Origin: Chlorokybus atmophyticus
Taxonomy: Eukaryota > Streptophyta > Chlorokybophyceae > Chlorokybales > Chlorokybaceae
Direction of reading: 5' to 3'
Assembly (NCBI GenBank): GCA_009103225.1
Contig: RHPI01003728.1
Location: 34,622 to 98,621, forward strand
DNA: 64,000 nt
Part shown: positions 50,767-62,328 of the stretch, piece by piece
Layout of the letters: each line of letters starts with the position of its first letter
How positions within the stretch are numbered: the first letter of the stretch is position 1
Translations under genes and position numbers: made by a program
Notes under the pieces: model-generated
Database searches by the model: none
Told to the model about the DNA's origin: nothing
The model's input: the letters and a program-made list of their open reading frames with translations, nothing else

Positions 50767-51697
50767 GGACAACCCACGTCTAACACAAACACGCGTTGCG
50801 CAGTATCTTACTTTATGTGACATGACGAATACATACAGGATTGTGCTTAGCTTGTTGGGTTGTTTCTGTTCTTAGGGTGGGTGGCGTGCACAGGCATGGG
50901 CTGCTGCAGCTTGGTTGGCAATCCCTACCCGACACCACTCGACTGTTGCCAATACGCTGAAGGCATCAGCCTGAGCTGGTGTGTACTGTGTATGAGAGGA
51001 CGTGCTAGTTGATGCTGCTGGCCAGCGGCGGTTGTACAGTGGCTGGTGTGGTGGAGTTGTGATGGTCTTAGGATTGGTACGGACATTGTTGGGGGCTTGT
51101 GGATCACATTGTTGTTGATTAGATGTTGGTTGCATGTAAGCTATAGAGGTTCTGATGCAGGCCCCGTTGTCAAATCTTGAGCTTCAAGATATGCGCGGTG
51201 TACCCTAGCTGTAGCATGGTTACTGTCACAGAATTTTCAGGTGTGCACGCCCAAATGACTTCTTGTACACAAGCGCCCTAGTCCATCAGGCATGCTGTTA
51301 TAGGCGACGCAAGTAAAGACATCGGAATAAGTTTTGCAAAAGGTGTATCCAGCACAGTTTATTGCCCAATTGGAGCAACACAGGACCAGCCCGTATCCCT
51401 TGCTTGTCGACAACTTTTTGAAGCACCCCAGGCTATAGCACCAAACCACATGAGCAATGCCTTGGGCATGAGTAGCTTCTCCTTGTGCCCTTTTGTACAA
51501 AAGGGGTGTGCTACGATGTGTAAATGTGCATACTCACAAAGCGAGTCAATGAGTAGGTGCCTGCCGTGTCAAACTGCATGATTGTGCACGAATGATGCCG
51601 CACGTCAAGCATAGCGACTCAAGGCAGCCAGCAACACACACTTGTGCATGTGAGAACAAGCAAGACGGCAGGACACGCAAGCTCAACACAGCGAGCG
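50767..51697. other. Convergent intergenic region, D-LDH to membrane protein gene
   Basis: Two genes end facing each other here. I see no conserved open frame or structured RNA; the stretch probably consists of two 3' untranslated regions and a short spacer. Confidence 0.5.
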
Positions 51698-54318
51698 CTA
51701 TGACTTAGTTGTTGTCCTTTCAAGTGATTTCATACCCTCCTCTGCTTGCCGGGCAGCCTCCTCCTCTTGCTTCTCTTCTTGCTCATCTTCCACCTCATCC
51801 TCTTGCTCGTACTCCCGTTCAGCCGCCATAGCCTTCACAAGAGGATCCCGAAGCTCCGAGATTAGCCCTCCTGCAAACAGCACAAACGCTGTCATTAATA
51901 AAGGTGCACGTTGCTTGTTTGACGGTTAAGTTAAGTTGGTTCCATGAGCGTGTGACCATGACTTGTGTGTGACTTGTGCTATGTGCTGGGGCAATGCAAT
52001 AATGGAGGAGCCAGCTGTCAGCAAACCCAACCCTGCAAACCGCAAAACAGTGTGACATTCTTTCTAACTCGCCTGCTCGTTCGTACTCGGCCTGGCTTCC
52101 CTCAAGGTATATTCTGTTGTCCTTGCCATGGCCAGCAGGAACATCCACGGCGAGCAGCTTGAAGATGTACCGGCCTTTCCGCTTCTTGGCCTCCACGCTG
52201 ACCAGTCCCCTGTGTTCTGAGCCCTTGATGGGGAAGATTAGATGCGCCCGCCGTCGCAAGAGGCGCGGCCACAGATGCCTCAGCCTCAATCCGCCGCCAG
52301 ACATCACATATGCGCGCACGTCCGTGCCCGTTATAGGGGGCCCCAAAACCTCCAGTGTCTGTGACAGTGGACAAGCATGAGGCTGTGATGGTATGCCACA
52401 CGCATCAGAAGTGTTGCGGTTGAGAGGTTTGAGAAAGGCTTGCCTCTGGTGAGGTATTTAACCGTCGCATGGCCTTGCGATACAACACGTCGGGGTCAAC
52501 GGTGTGCAGACGCTTGAGAATGAGTGCAGCAACCAGAACGAACGAGCCGGCCAATGCCATGAAGCCCAGTTGGGGCAGAATCTCTGCAACGTTGACAAAC
52601 AGTCCCGCACCATATATAAACACCTGATGGCAGCACCAGCGCTTTGTTACCAGGATGGCATTATACAAGCTGAAAGAGAGATGCAACTGTGTTAACACCA
52701 ACCTGCCATAGGAGAAAAGAGAACACAATGCCGGAAGTCAAGACAATCAGGCGAAAATGCCGCTGCCAGAATGCTGACACCTGTTTATAGATTTTGCCAG
52801 TCAGTCGACACTGTGAGCATGTTACGGGCGGTGCACAGTAGGTCACAGGCACTGCTTTGACTAGCATATGTCAATGGCATAACTACGCAGCGCATTTGCG
52901 CATGGGTGTACATACCAACATGCCATGAGCAAAAGGGCTCAAGTGGTTGGAATGTAGATTGCCACAACCGCAGTAAGAGTAACAACTAGTCATTTGTGTG
53001 TAGCATTGGTTCAAGAGCTTGCATGCGCAACTTCATTTCACCTGGAGTGAAACAGCCTTAGCAATGGACTGCCAGCCGCTTTTGATCTGGTGCACAAGGG
53101 AGGCAAAAACCCTTTTCATGGGTTGAGTCATCGCCTGCCAGGCCGCCACAGCCATGCGGCCAAATGTGGTGTCTTTGAGGCTGGTAACGGCTTTCGGCAG
53201 CTTGATGCGCGCTGTGACGGACGCGAGGGCTTTCTTGACGCTGTCCAATGGGCGCAGACTGCGCACTTGCAGCTGCACTCTCCTCCATAAGCTTGCGCGC
53301 GCTGCAGCAGTGTCCCCAACACCAACTGGTAGCGTGCGGCCCTGTCAGCATTGCTCACTAGTCTGTACAGGCTCTGTGTGTTGGTACAAGGCATACAGCA
53401 ATCTTGGGATGCAATGCTGCACGACTGTGACAAGCACGACTGTGACAAGCACTGCCAATGTGCTTTCGCCGGTCTTGCATGTTGTGTGGACAACGTGCAC
53501 GAGGACAAGACGCCTGTGGTTGTCAATCTCGACATTGCACACTCAGCATAGCAACCCAAATCTCAAGCAATGTTGCTGCTTGCTCTGCTTCTAAACGGTA
53601 TCACTCGACGTTGATTCCCCAACAACAAAAAACAGTTAGCAATAAGTGAAGCGCATTTGTACTGTCACCATTGTTGCTGCAAGGACAACGTTGCATTGCA
53701 CGGTTGTCCTGATATCCCAACATGCCTTCATTCATGCAAGTAATCACATTTTTCATGGAAGGCGTCATTGCCTAAGAGCACCAACCAATGCACGGCGCTT
53801 GACCTCTGTTTTTCTGCATAACGCTAACTGACCTGCAACCTTGATGACTGCAAGCTTTCTCCATTCCCCCTTGGCCTGAGGTTGACTGCCTGCTGCTCAG
53901 CAGTCGTGCGGACTCCTCGTCTAAGCGCAGCCAGCTGGGGCGCAGTGCCCCGACAAGAGGCGGTAGCTGCTGCGGCAGCAGCAGAAGGCGGCAGCAGCAG
54001 CGCCTTGCCCGCCTTCAAGCCTGCTGATGATGACAACGCCGTGCTGAAGGAAAAGCAGGAAGAGGAGGAGGTTTGTCCTGCTGCCCAGTTGCCCCATGCT
54101 GCTCGCTGCTGCTGAGCTATACGGCCAGCAGCATGCGGCCTAGCAGCAAAACCCTGCCACGATCGACCGGGCATATGCCTGGAAGCAGTGGAGGCGCTGC
54201 TAGAGGCGGTACCGCCATTGCTGTTGGCAGCAGCCAGATCCCCAACCAACCCCCTCCATGCTGCGCCGGCGGACGCCGCCGCCCGCCCCGCCGCCCTCAT
54301 GGCGCCATTTGCGTCCAT
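51698..54318 (-). CDS. Two-pass organelle membrane protein, Tim21/Coa1-like (tentative)
   Basis: Six exons (53833-54318, 53042-53341, 52703-52780, 52444-52623, 52073-52358, 51698-51870) join in frame to 500 aa. The first 160 residues are Ala/Ser/Arg-rich with few acids, like a mitochondrial or plastid presequence. A basic amphipathic region is followed by two hydrophobic segments (about 273-300 and 308-325, including LGFMALAGSFVLVAALIL). After them comes a soluble alpha/beta domain (TLEVLGPPI, SGGGLRLRHLWPRLLRRRAH, KGRYIFKLLAVDVPAG, DNRIYLEG) and a conserved-looking GGLISELRDPLVKAMAAE, ending in a Glu-rich tail. The LGPPI start, membrane anchor and small domain recall Tim21/Coa1 inner-membrane proteins, but I cannot confirm the family. 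Introns 4 and 5 use GC donors. The start codon is 126 bp from that of NSUN5 on the other strand. Confidence 0.55.
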
Positions 54319-54444
54319 GCTGAAGGAAGGTCTGTGCTTGTGTGCATGGGCGGCGACGGCGACGGCGGCAGGCTGCTGTTTGAAGGCGCAAGTCGGCTGG
54401 CTTTGTCGTGCTGCCCTCCTCTCCTCCCCTCCCTTCCCCCGCAG
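54319..54444. promoter_or_regulatory. Short bidirectional promoter region
   Basis: Only 126 bp separate the start codons of the membrane-protein gene (minus) and NSUN5 (plus). Both transcripts must start within or overlap this GC-rich, pyrimidine-rich stretch, unless one real start codon lies elsewhere. Confidence 0.55.
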
Positions 54445-57440
54445 ATGGCAGCGCCGCTGCCGGATGGGCTGGCAAGGCGGGTCAGAAGCCAGGCGGTAAG
54501 GGGGTTCTTTGCGATTGCTTCGTAGCATGACATGGTGATTGAACAACGGCCAACCTTCTGCTTGATCTCTGCATTCATAGCAGCATTGAGCTGTGCGGTT
54601 TGCTGCTTGCCAATGAGCCTCTCCAGCTCGTGCAGTCCTGTTGCGGTGCATGTCACTTACAGGTGTTTTGTCAGCACTGTGCATGCAACACTTTTGGCGT
54701 TCATGGTTGTTGATTGAGCTCTGCAACTACACCTTGTTTGTCAATGATCTCAGGCTGCAGTGGTGGCGCGCACGCTCGCAGCGGACGCAACCGGCAAGGG
54801 AGGCGCCGGTTTGAAGCGCATGGTGCTTGGCGCAGAGGGCGTGCAGGCAAAGAAAGCAACTTACAAGCTATGCTGCGAAACTCTGCGCTGTACGTGTGTT
54901 GCAATGTAACATGCTATCAATCACTGTACATGCGGCCATGTACATTGGACACGCAGTTGAGGCTCAACAGCACTTGTTCCGTCCTTGCTCATCATTAGAG
55001 CTGATGCTGAGCTTGACCAGTTGTTGCGCCTTAACACGCAGCTGCATGACAGGCTGCAGTTGCACATACAGCACAGATGGCATGTTGCTGTATACGTGTT
55101 GACTTTCAGTTGCCTTGCAGTCCATCCGTTGCTGCAGCAGTTGCTTGAGCTAACAGGCGTTATCAAGTACAAACGCAAGGTAATGTGAAGAAGAGTTGTT
55201 TTCAGTGCTAGATTAGTTAATCCGTTTCCATTTGGAACAGCTGGTCTGCATGATTGAGTTGTGCAATGGTTGGAGGAAAGTGCCCTTTGTTGGCATGCGC
55301 AATAAGCCCTTGTCGTGCTGTGCAGATGAAGCCAGGCCTACTTGAAGTGTTGGCGTATGAGCTGCTGTTGGGTCAGGCAAGTGGAGCAGCCTCTTTAGGC
55401 GTGTTACGGGTGATCACTTTAACACAACATAACTAGACCCTGGCTTGCATGCGCAGGGCATCGCGAACCCTTCCGGGCCGGCTGAGTCCCTCATCGCCAA
55501 GCATGCGAGTGCGTTGAAGTCTGCGCTGGCAAGAGCGAAGGTGAAAGCGAGGGTGTCAGATGCTTCGCTTTTGTTGCCTGAAACCGCTGCCCAGCATTCG
55601 GGTCTGTGCGAATCCACATCGCTACTTCTGTCGCTGCGTGTATATGTAGTCGTGCCACCTGCATACCCAGTAAAGCAAGTTTGAAAGTCTTACTGCCATT
55701 GCAAGTGCTGTTCGTGGGCCAAGTCTTGACAAAGCAATCAGAACGTTTTTCCTATTCGCAGAGCATCCGCGCTATGTGCGTGTCAACACTCTGCGCGTGA
55801 CGTTAGACGAAGCAAGGCGTGCGCTGGAGTCGGTGCGTTGTATGCTGTCGTATTGGCCTAAGCATCCTCAACGCTGACCTGTTGCATAGTTCAGACGATG
55901 TGCATGCTGTTTCTAGGAAGGGTTGGTTGTCACAATGGATCCGCATATCCAAAACTTGCTTGTGCTGCCTGCCGGCACGGACCTGCACAACCATGCGCTG
56001 GTTCAGAATGGCTCCATTATACTGCAGGCAAGTCCTACAAACATGTACAGACAGAAGCTGTCGGCATTGGGGTGCAAAAGTATGCAAGCCAGCGATGCTT
56101 CATGTGGTTTGCACTGCAGGGCAAGTCAAGTTGCATGCCAGCGCAAGTGTTGGACCCACAGCCTGGCTGGAAGGTATGGACACTGCGTGAGATGGTGGAT
56201 GAGAGCTTGTATGTGTGATTGCTAGACAGTCAACTGCATCTCACCGCATGTCTTTCAAGGTGCTGGATGCATGCGCGGCGCCAGGCAACAAAACCACCCA
56301 CCTTGCGGCGCTGATGGGTGGCAAGGGCAGCATCACTGCAGTTGATGCAGACGCGAAACGGTTAGAGCTGTTGAAAGCTACGGTTAAGCTTGCTGGCGCT
56401 AACATAGTTAAGGTCGTGCACGGCGACTTCCTAAAGTTGGATCCGAACTCAAAGGACTTGTGCGAGGCAAGATTCCGTGTTGTTCTATTGGCGACACATT
56501 GCTAACACTGCTAACTGCCAACTGAAGCGAGCTTGGCAGGTTCAAGCCATCCTTCTGGATCCAAGCTGCAGTGGATCAGGAACAGTGGCTCGTAGACTGG
56601 ACAGGTTGCTCCCGTCAAGCCAACCGACTGCAACTGCAGGTACGTTTCCAATCCTTGGGTTTCAGATGGGAGAGACTGAACCCACATGTATGTAGCTCAA
56701 CGGGTGTAGTGCGTGCGTGCGTGCGTGCGTGCGTCCGTCCAGATTCTGGGTTGTAGTGAGTGTGTTCTTGCAGTGGCGCCTAGTCTGAGCACCTGCCAAT
56801 GCTTTGCAGATACAGAGCGCGATGCACGGGATGCGAAACGGGTGGAGCAGCTGGCAAAATTTCAGGAGGCGGCATTGCGGCATGCTCTCAGTTGTGAGAC
56901 TTGTTGTAGATCACCCTTCCCATTGCGTGCGTGTCTCAAACTGCCAACATCTTCGTATGTACTGCAGTTCCAGGCGTCACACGCGTGGTGTACTCAACCT
57001 GCTCCATACATGAAAGAGAGAATGAAGGCGTTGTAGCCGCAGTCCTGCTGTATGCTGCCGAGCAAGGGTTTCAACCTGAGAAGACCCTGCCAGAATGGCC
57101 GCGTCGCGGCCTTCCCGGCACACCCCACGGTAGCATCCACAGACCTAGACTAAATTTTGCTCAACACATCTGTGCCATGTGCAGGCTGGCTTTTTCTGTC
57201 AAGTTGCTGTGCTGAGATGTGGTGACAGGTGACTGCTTTGTGCGCGTGGATGCGGAGGAACATCAAACAGATGGTTTCTTTGTAGCATTGTTTGTGCGCC
57301 AAGGGCATGGCGATGATGGTATTCAGTTGGAAGGAACGCCGGACCACGAGGCACTGTCCTCGGCGCAGGCCTCTCGCTTGCGGCGGCGCAAACTCAAACG
57401 CATGCGCAAGCGCCAAGTGCAGGTGGAGGGCTCTTGCTGA
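54445..57440 (+). CDS. NSUN5: NSUN5-type rRNA cytosine-5 methyltransferase
   Basis: Transfers methyl from S-adenosylmethionine to C5 of a cytosine in large-subunit rRNA (yeast Rcm1, human NSUN5). Thirteen exons (54445-54495, 54754-54889, 55121-55179, 55326-55376, 55457-55601, 55762-55832, 55917-56027, 56120-56173, 56260-56466, 56540-56639, 56810-56893, 56968-57129, 57229-57440) join to 480 aa. Motifs are HPRYVRVNTLR, the SAM-binding VLDACAAPGNKTTHLAAL (about 227-244), LLDPSCSGSG (about 300-309) and the catalytic VYSTCS (Cys about 368), followed by DGFFVALFVRQ. DPSCSGSG in place of DPPCSG is typical of NSUN5. The C-terminus is a basic Lys/Arg cluster that would suit nucleolar targeting. Three introns, after 55376, 56027 and 56466, use GC donors. 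The exon 5-6 junction is the least certain. Confidence 0.92.
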
Positions 57441-59150
57441 CCGTGCTCTCTGTGGCTTTGCGAGAACTCGGTGCTAATGTTGATGCATGCGCCAGTGTAG
57501 CCGACTTAGTGCTTTTCGACACTGCAAATACGCAACGTCAAACAGCAACGCTGTTCCACAGTTGTGTGCATTGCAAAAGGTGCAGCTGACAAAAGTATCT
57601 TGCAAATCCGTGATCAATGTTTGCCTGCACATACACTCTGCACTTATGGAAGTGCTGGATTATTGTACGCCAAAACGAAATTCACCAGAGACACATAGCC
57701 ACTGCATATGATTAGTCTTGGACTGTGTGCATTGTTACACTGCTTACCTCTGCCGAAAACAGCTACACTGTGGAAACGCATCGAACTATGTACAAGCATA
57801 TATGCTGCCTCACTGCCTGCCTTGCATGCACATAGGTCCAGCCCCATAGCTAGCTAGTTGTATGTGCCTTATGGTGGTCTATATTGCTTTGGTTGTTGTG
57901 TGTCTGCTTGTTTGCTTGTGGCCCCTCTGTTATACCCTATGTTGCTGCGGCTAATGAACGTAGTAAAATCTGTTGTAGCGCGTGCGAAAACAAGCACGCT
58001 GCATCTCGTCAGGCCGGTGATGCCGCCGTTCTATGTTGCGCAGGGTTTGGTGTAGTTCATGATATTAACGATTATCCATGAGCTCCCTCCGCCGCATTGA
58101 GCGCACTTGCTTGCGCCGGCATTCCATCGTGTGCATTGCCACCGTTAGCGTTGACTTGGTGGCGATTGTGGTCACCAATTACATCCGCAATCTACCACAG
58201 ACAATATACCAACTGATGATGACAACAACAACAACAGCAGCACCACCACCACCAACAATAAGAGCAGCAACGGTAACAGCAACAGCAGCAGTGGTGAGAA
58301 CCACCCCAGTGAGCACCTTTTTCATTGTAATAAAAGCGACAGCCGCAGCAGCAGCGAAGTCTACAACATCCTCGCTATCACTGCTGTCCATTTCGTTGTC
58401 GTTGTCAACGTCCTCGTTTACTTACTGCATGATCATCTGCAATGGTTGAGAGGGATGGGCATAGAGAAGATTCGTTGCAGACTGGCATGTGTGCATTTAT
58501 CTAACAAGCATGCCACATGCGCTCAAGTCCAGTGATGTCTGTCATGCTGTACGCAGTGCGTCGGTGTGTGTTTGGCGTGCTTACTGTGCATTGATGACTG
58601 CATGCGCTTCTTCTCTCAGACAGACCACAGACCATCTTCACATGCGTGATGGACAGACTCCATACCTCTCTCCATACCTCAACGGCAGCAGCAGTCGCGG
58701 CGGCACGGTCCCCGCCTCCTTCTCCTCCCGCATCCCCATCATCGCCGACTATTCCAGCATATTCTCCCCTACTCACCACCTCCGCCACCACCCCCGTCGT
58801 CGCCGCCGCCGCCGCCGCCGCCATCACTCGCGGCAGCACTGGACTATCACAAACCGCAGTCGTTTGAACTCGAAACGGCTCCAGAACAAAACGCGGGAAA
58901 ACGCCGCACATCCTGTTTTAATCAATGACTGCTCTTGTGTCAGCAGCGGGTGTGAAACTGCTGACATGGCAAAAAGCAAGCAAGAAAACTGCAACAGACA
59001 GAGTGAGATGAGGATGAGCGAGTGAGTGAGTGGGCAAGTGCAGTGTGGCAGGCTTTAAGGTTGAGGGTGGTACGGGCGGCGGTGCGAGAGGAAGCAGCAG
59101 AGGTTGTGTGGAGTTGAGCGTTGTGTGGAGTTGAGTGTGTGTGCGGTGGC
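57441..59150. other. Intergenic region with a possible unrecognised short gene
   Basis: NSUN5 and PCMT read in the same direction across this 1.7-kb spacer. Low-complexity ACA/GCA and GCC runs occur at about 58205-58300 and 58795-58830. One open stretch (listed at 58201-58536) could be part of a gene. The last few hundred bases should hold the PCMT promoter. Confidence 0.45.
58201..58536 (+). CDS. Possible terminal exon, Asn/Ser-rich linker plus membrane segment
   Basis: After an AG acceptor at 58199-58200, one plus-strand frame stays open to a stop at about 58536. It encodes an Asp/Asn/Ser/Thr-rich linker, then EVYNILAITAVHFVVVVNVLVYLL, here split for length into a hydrophobic segment of about 22 residues, and a short basic end (MGIEKIRCRL). 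The pattern of a polar linker plus one membrane helix is protein-like, but the linker comes from a simple repeat, no upstream exon was identified and I know no homologue. It may be chance. Confidence 0.2.
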
Positions 59151-60878
59151 ATGAGCTCAGCCAGCGTCGGGGTGGTGGTGGTGCTGCCGAGGCTCCTGCG
59201 CCCATCCAAGTCTGCTGCTGCTCCAGCTGCTGCGCTACCTCGCTCCGCCTCCGTCGCAGCGTTGCACGCCAGCAGGCCTGCCGCCGCTGGCAGTAGTAGC
59301 AGCAGGAGCTTTGTAGCCCGGCCGGCCAGAGGCCAGCAAAGCAGCCCGGAGCAGCCGCAGCAGCAGAGCAACAGCGGCCGGTCCACCACTACTACCAACA
59401 CGCCTTCCGCCGGGGTATGTTGTGTTTGCCATCATCAGCATGCATGCACTGCCTTCCATGCATGTGGTTTCTCTTGGCTTTCGACTGCGGAGTTGTCCAG
59501 CTGGACATGCATGTCCGTTGCCGTAGTTGACGATTGATCGATTGCGTTGTGCTTGCTATCATTCTTGCATAGCAGGTGTAGCGTGCAGCATGCAAAGTGT
59601 TTTGCACCAGGTTGTTCAGGTGCGTGCGCGGAGCTCGTCTGTAGGGTTGGGCCGGCGCTTTGCTGCGGCCGCTGGGATCTGCACCTCTCTGCTGCTCGCT
59701 TTCCCGCTAACAATGGCGTGGTTCAGCAGTGGCACATCAAACGATGACCTCATCGATCGCCTCAAGCGTGAGAAGCTGGTTACAGCCCCGACACAAGCAT
59801 GCATGCTGCTGTTAGGGTTGTCAGGGTTTGCATGTGCATGCCATCTTAAGCGTTGGTTTTGCCTGATCAGTTGTAATGCATGCTCTGCTCACTTGCTATG
59901 TGCATGCCGTCATGTTGACAACGTTGCAGGTTACAAATTGATGGCATTTGATATTGTCTTCTTGTCTCAGAGCATGGGATTCTCAAGTCAGAGCGCGTTA
60001 TCAAGTACATGCGGCAGATTGATCGCGGGCTGTTTGTGCCCGGCGGCGGGAGGCAGGCGTATTTTGACCAGCCGCAGCCCATCGGGCACAACGCCACGAT
60101 CTCCGCGCCGCACATGCACGCATACTGCCTTGAACTGCTCAATGAAAAGCTTTACCCTGGCGCACGTGCCCTCGATGTGGGCTCCGGCTCCGGTTACCTC
60201 ACTGCCATCATGGCGCTTATGGTGAGTGCACTTCATATTGAGTGCAATGGTTTGCATGTTGGTTGCCAGGGTGCTCAACTGTTGTCACAGGTGGGAGAGC
60301 AAGGTGTAGCAGTAGGCATTGAGCACATCCCTGAACTGGTTCAGTCTGCTATCCAAGCTGTAAAGAAGACTCCCGCTGCGTCATTGCTCGAATCCGGAGC
60401 ATTGAAGTTTCTCGGTAACTAAATTCAGTGGTTATCCAATCTAGGCACAGTGGCATCGTTCACTATGTCTTTTTTTTTAATACGAGCAACTAATCTGTCT
60501 CTTGCACTAGTGGGTGATGGTCGCCAAGGGTATCCTGATTGCGCCCCGTACGATGCTATTCATGTTGGTGCGGGTGCAGCTGAGCTGCCGCAAGCTCTGA
60601 TAGATCAGCTCAAGCCGGGAGGCCGACTGGTTGTGCCTGTTGGGCCTGTGTGGCAGGTATGCTTACTTGGTGTAATGGTTTGGAGTCAGCACGTGCCCAA
60701 AGGTTGCATTCTGTTGCATGTGAGTGGCTCGTGAGTGACGGGAGGTTTCTCTTGCAAGGGACAGGAGTTGTTGCAAATTGATAAGCTTGAAGACGGTACT
60801 GTTGTGACCAAGAGCACTATGGACGTGCGGTATGTACCTTTGACAAGCCGAGAGTCACAAGAAAGCACGTTGTGGTAA
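59151..60878 (+). CDS. PCMT: Protein-L-isoaspartate O-methyltransferase with long N-terminal extension
   Basis: Repairs age-damaged proteins by methylating L-isoaspartyl residues with S-adenosylmethionine. Six exons (59151-59414, 59611-59767, 59971-60221, 60291-60414, 60511-60656, 60759-60878) join to 353 aa; the usual enzyme is about 230 aa. The catalytic part starts near residue 130: [48 protein letters not shown], motif [18 protein letters not shown] (about 205-222), then [20 protein letters not shown] and [12 protein letters not shown]. The extra 125 residues are Ser/Ala/Arg-rich and include a hydrophobic stretch ([16 protein letters not shown]), suggesting import into an organelle or a membrane anchor. 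The exon 2 donor after 59767 was chosen because it alone keeps the frame and restores the family's GIxKS motif. All introns are GT-AG. The exact exon 2 acceptor may shift by 9 bases. Confidence 0.95.
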
Positions 60879-62157
60879 GCGTTGAAAGTCTGTGTGCCTG
60901 CGTTGAGGCGCAGTATCCTTGTCCATTGCACTTTCTGTTTTCGTTTCCGGGTTCATGAAGTAGTGTTCATAACCCATGCAACTTGTTGGATGCAACCCAT
61001 CAAACCATTTGTATGTGTCATAAACACTGTTGCTGCTGAGGCCACTCACAAGCCTGCCCATGCATTGCCTGTAATGCTCTAGCAGTTAGTGAGTATAGCT
61101 GACCGGCACTGCAATCTGCAGATCCGTGCGTTGCAGGCGAGGGACTTGTGGTGGGTTTTTGTCAGCCATGCTTGTCGTGTTTGTATATTGTTTGCACTCT
61201 TGAGGCCTCCACTCGATCGCTAAGTGAGGTTGGCAACCCAACTTGCGGCAGGCTCCAACAGCTTGGCTTGCATCCTTGAATGCATTTGCCGCAGCATTCC
61301 AAGCTCATGGCCTTGCTATCTTTGCATACAACGTTTCTGGTTGGAATGCTGTCTGCGGCTGTAGTTGGTGATGAGGCGCATGCTTGTTACTGTGGGCTTT
61401 CACTGGGGCTTCTGCATTAGTAATTTGGCATGCGCTGTGCACCTACCTGTGTATATGTGTAGTGCACGTGGAGTAATAGATTGATGATGTTCACTTTGCC
61501 CCTTCGCGCACTGGGGCCCAAGCGCACTCCAAAGGCTAGAACTATGTGACAATGAGCCATGTTTCGCTATACACAGGGCAGGAAGACATATTGCTGGTTA
61601 CGAATGCACAGTAGTGGAGTCGCAGGCAGGAAGAGGAGGGCTAGAGTGTACCAAAATGCAATGCGTCAAAGTGTACATGTTATGTGACACGCAGTTGTGC
61701 ACGCGCATCACCATGCCTACTTTCAAGAGTACTATACACGTCATAGTTGTCACCACCGGGCTAACATTTACTACACTACTATTCTACAACTACTAGCCCG
61801 CCCCGCTAGACATGCATGCACATGCAGACGATATAGTTACCGGCACCACGGGTGTGCTCGGGGGATGCTCGGGCGTCCGCCGGTAGGCTACTGCACAGGA
61901 TATGCTGCCAGTGGTTGTAGACATGCATGACATCATCCACAGCATGCCAAACAGCATGCAAACACATTGTGACACAACCATGGGCTATACGCATGGTTTG
62001 TTCCAACTTCACCACAAGCACGCCCCGCATTGTTTGTACATACATCACGTGCATATTTTGTGCCCTACACTAGTCTAGACCTCTCCGTTAGGCATGCATA
62101 CATTCGTAATAGCAGTGCATTACCTGCCCACATGGGCTCTGTTAGTTGGCGTCGACA
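60879..62157. other. Intergenic region downstream of PCMT
   Basis: No exon series or domain is visible. The first few hundred bases should be the PCMT 3' untranslated region. Frames are short and interrupted. Confidence 0.55.
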
Positions 62158-62328
62158 ATGGCAGCAACAACAGCAGCAAGGATGACGACTCCCTCCCGCC
62201 TGCTCTCCCTTCCCGCCACCAGCTCAGCTCTATGCAGCAGCTGCTGCTGCGTCGTCTCTTGTTACCCTAACCCTCGCAGTGCAGTGCCAACGTCAGCACT
62301 GCACCGCGCAGGGCCGCTACATGGCAGG
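62158..62328 (+). CDS. Possible first exon encoding an organelle targeting peptide
   Basis: An ATG at 62158 opens a 57-codon frame rich in Ala, Ser, Thr and Arg with almost no acidic residues (MAATTAARMTTPSRLLSLP at its start). It runs to a good donor, CATGGCAG followed by GTAGGC. This is what a transit-peptide exon looks like in this genome. No following exon was found before the N at 62950, so the gene, if real, is incomplete here. Confidence 0.3.

Noticed and set aside
53882-54115. Plus-strand frame rich in Ala and Glu within 53882-54115
   Set aside because: It is antisense to the GCA/GCT-rich presequence exon of the membrane-protein gene.
55690-55761. Extra coding sequence upstream of NSUN5 exon 6 (amphipathic frame ending FFLFAEHPRYV)
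   Set aside because: Open and protein-like, but splicing at the AG at 55760-55761 closes the phase with exon 5 and restores the family order; kept only as a possible alternative.
58078-58449. 124-codon plus-strand frame and its minus-strand Val/Ala-rich counterpart
   Set aside because: Both are dominated by simple ACA/GCA repeats and carry no conserved feature.
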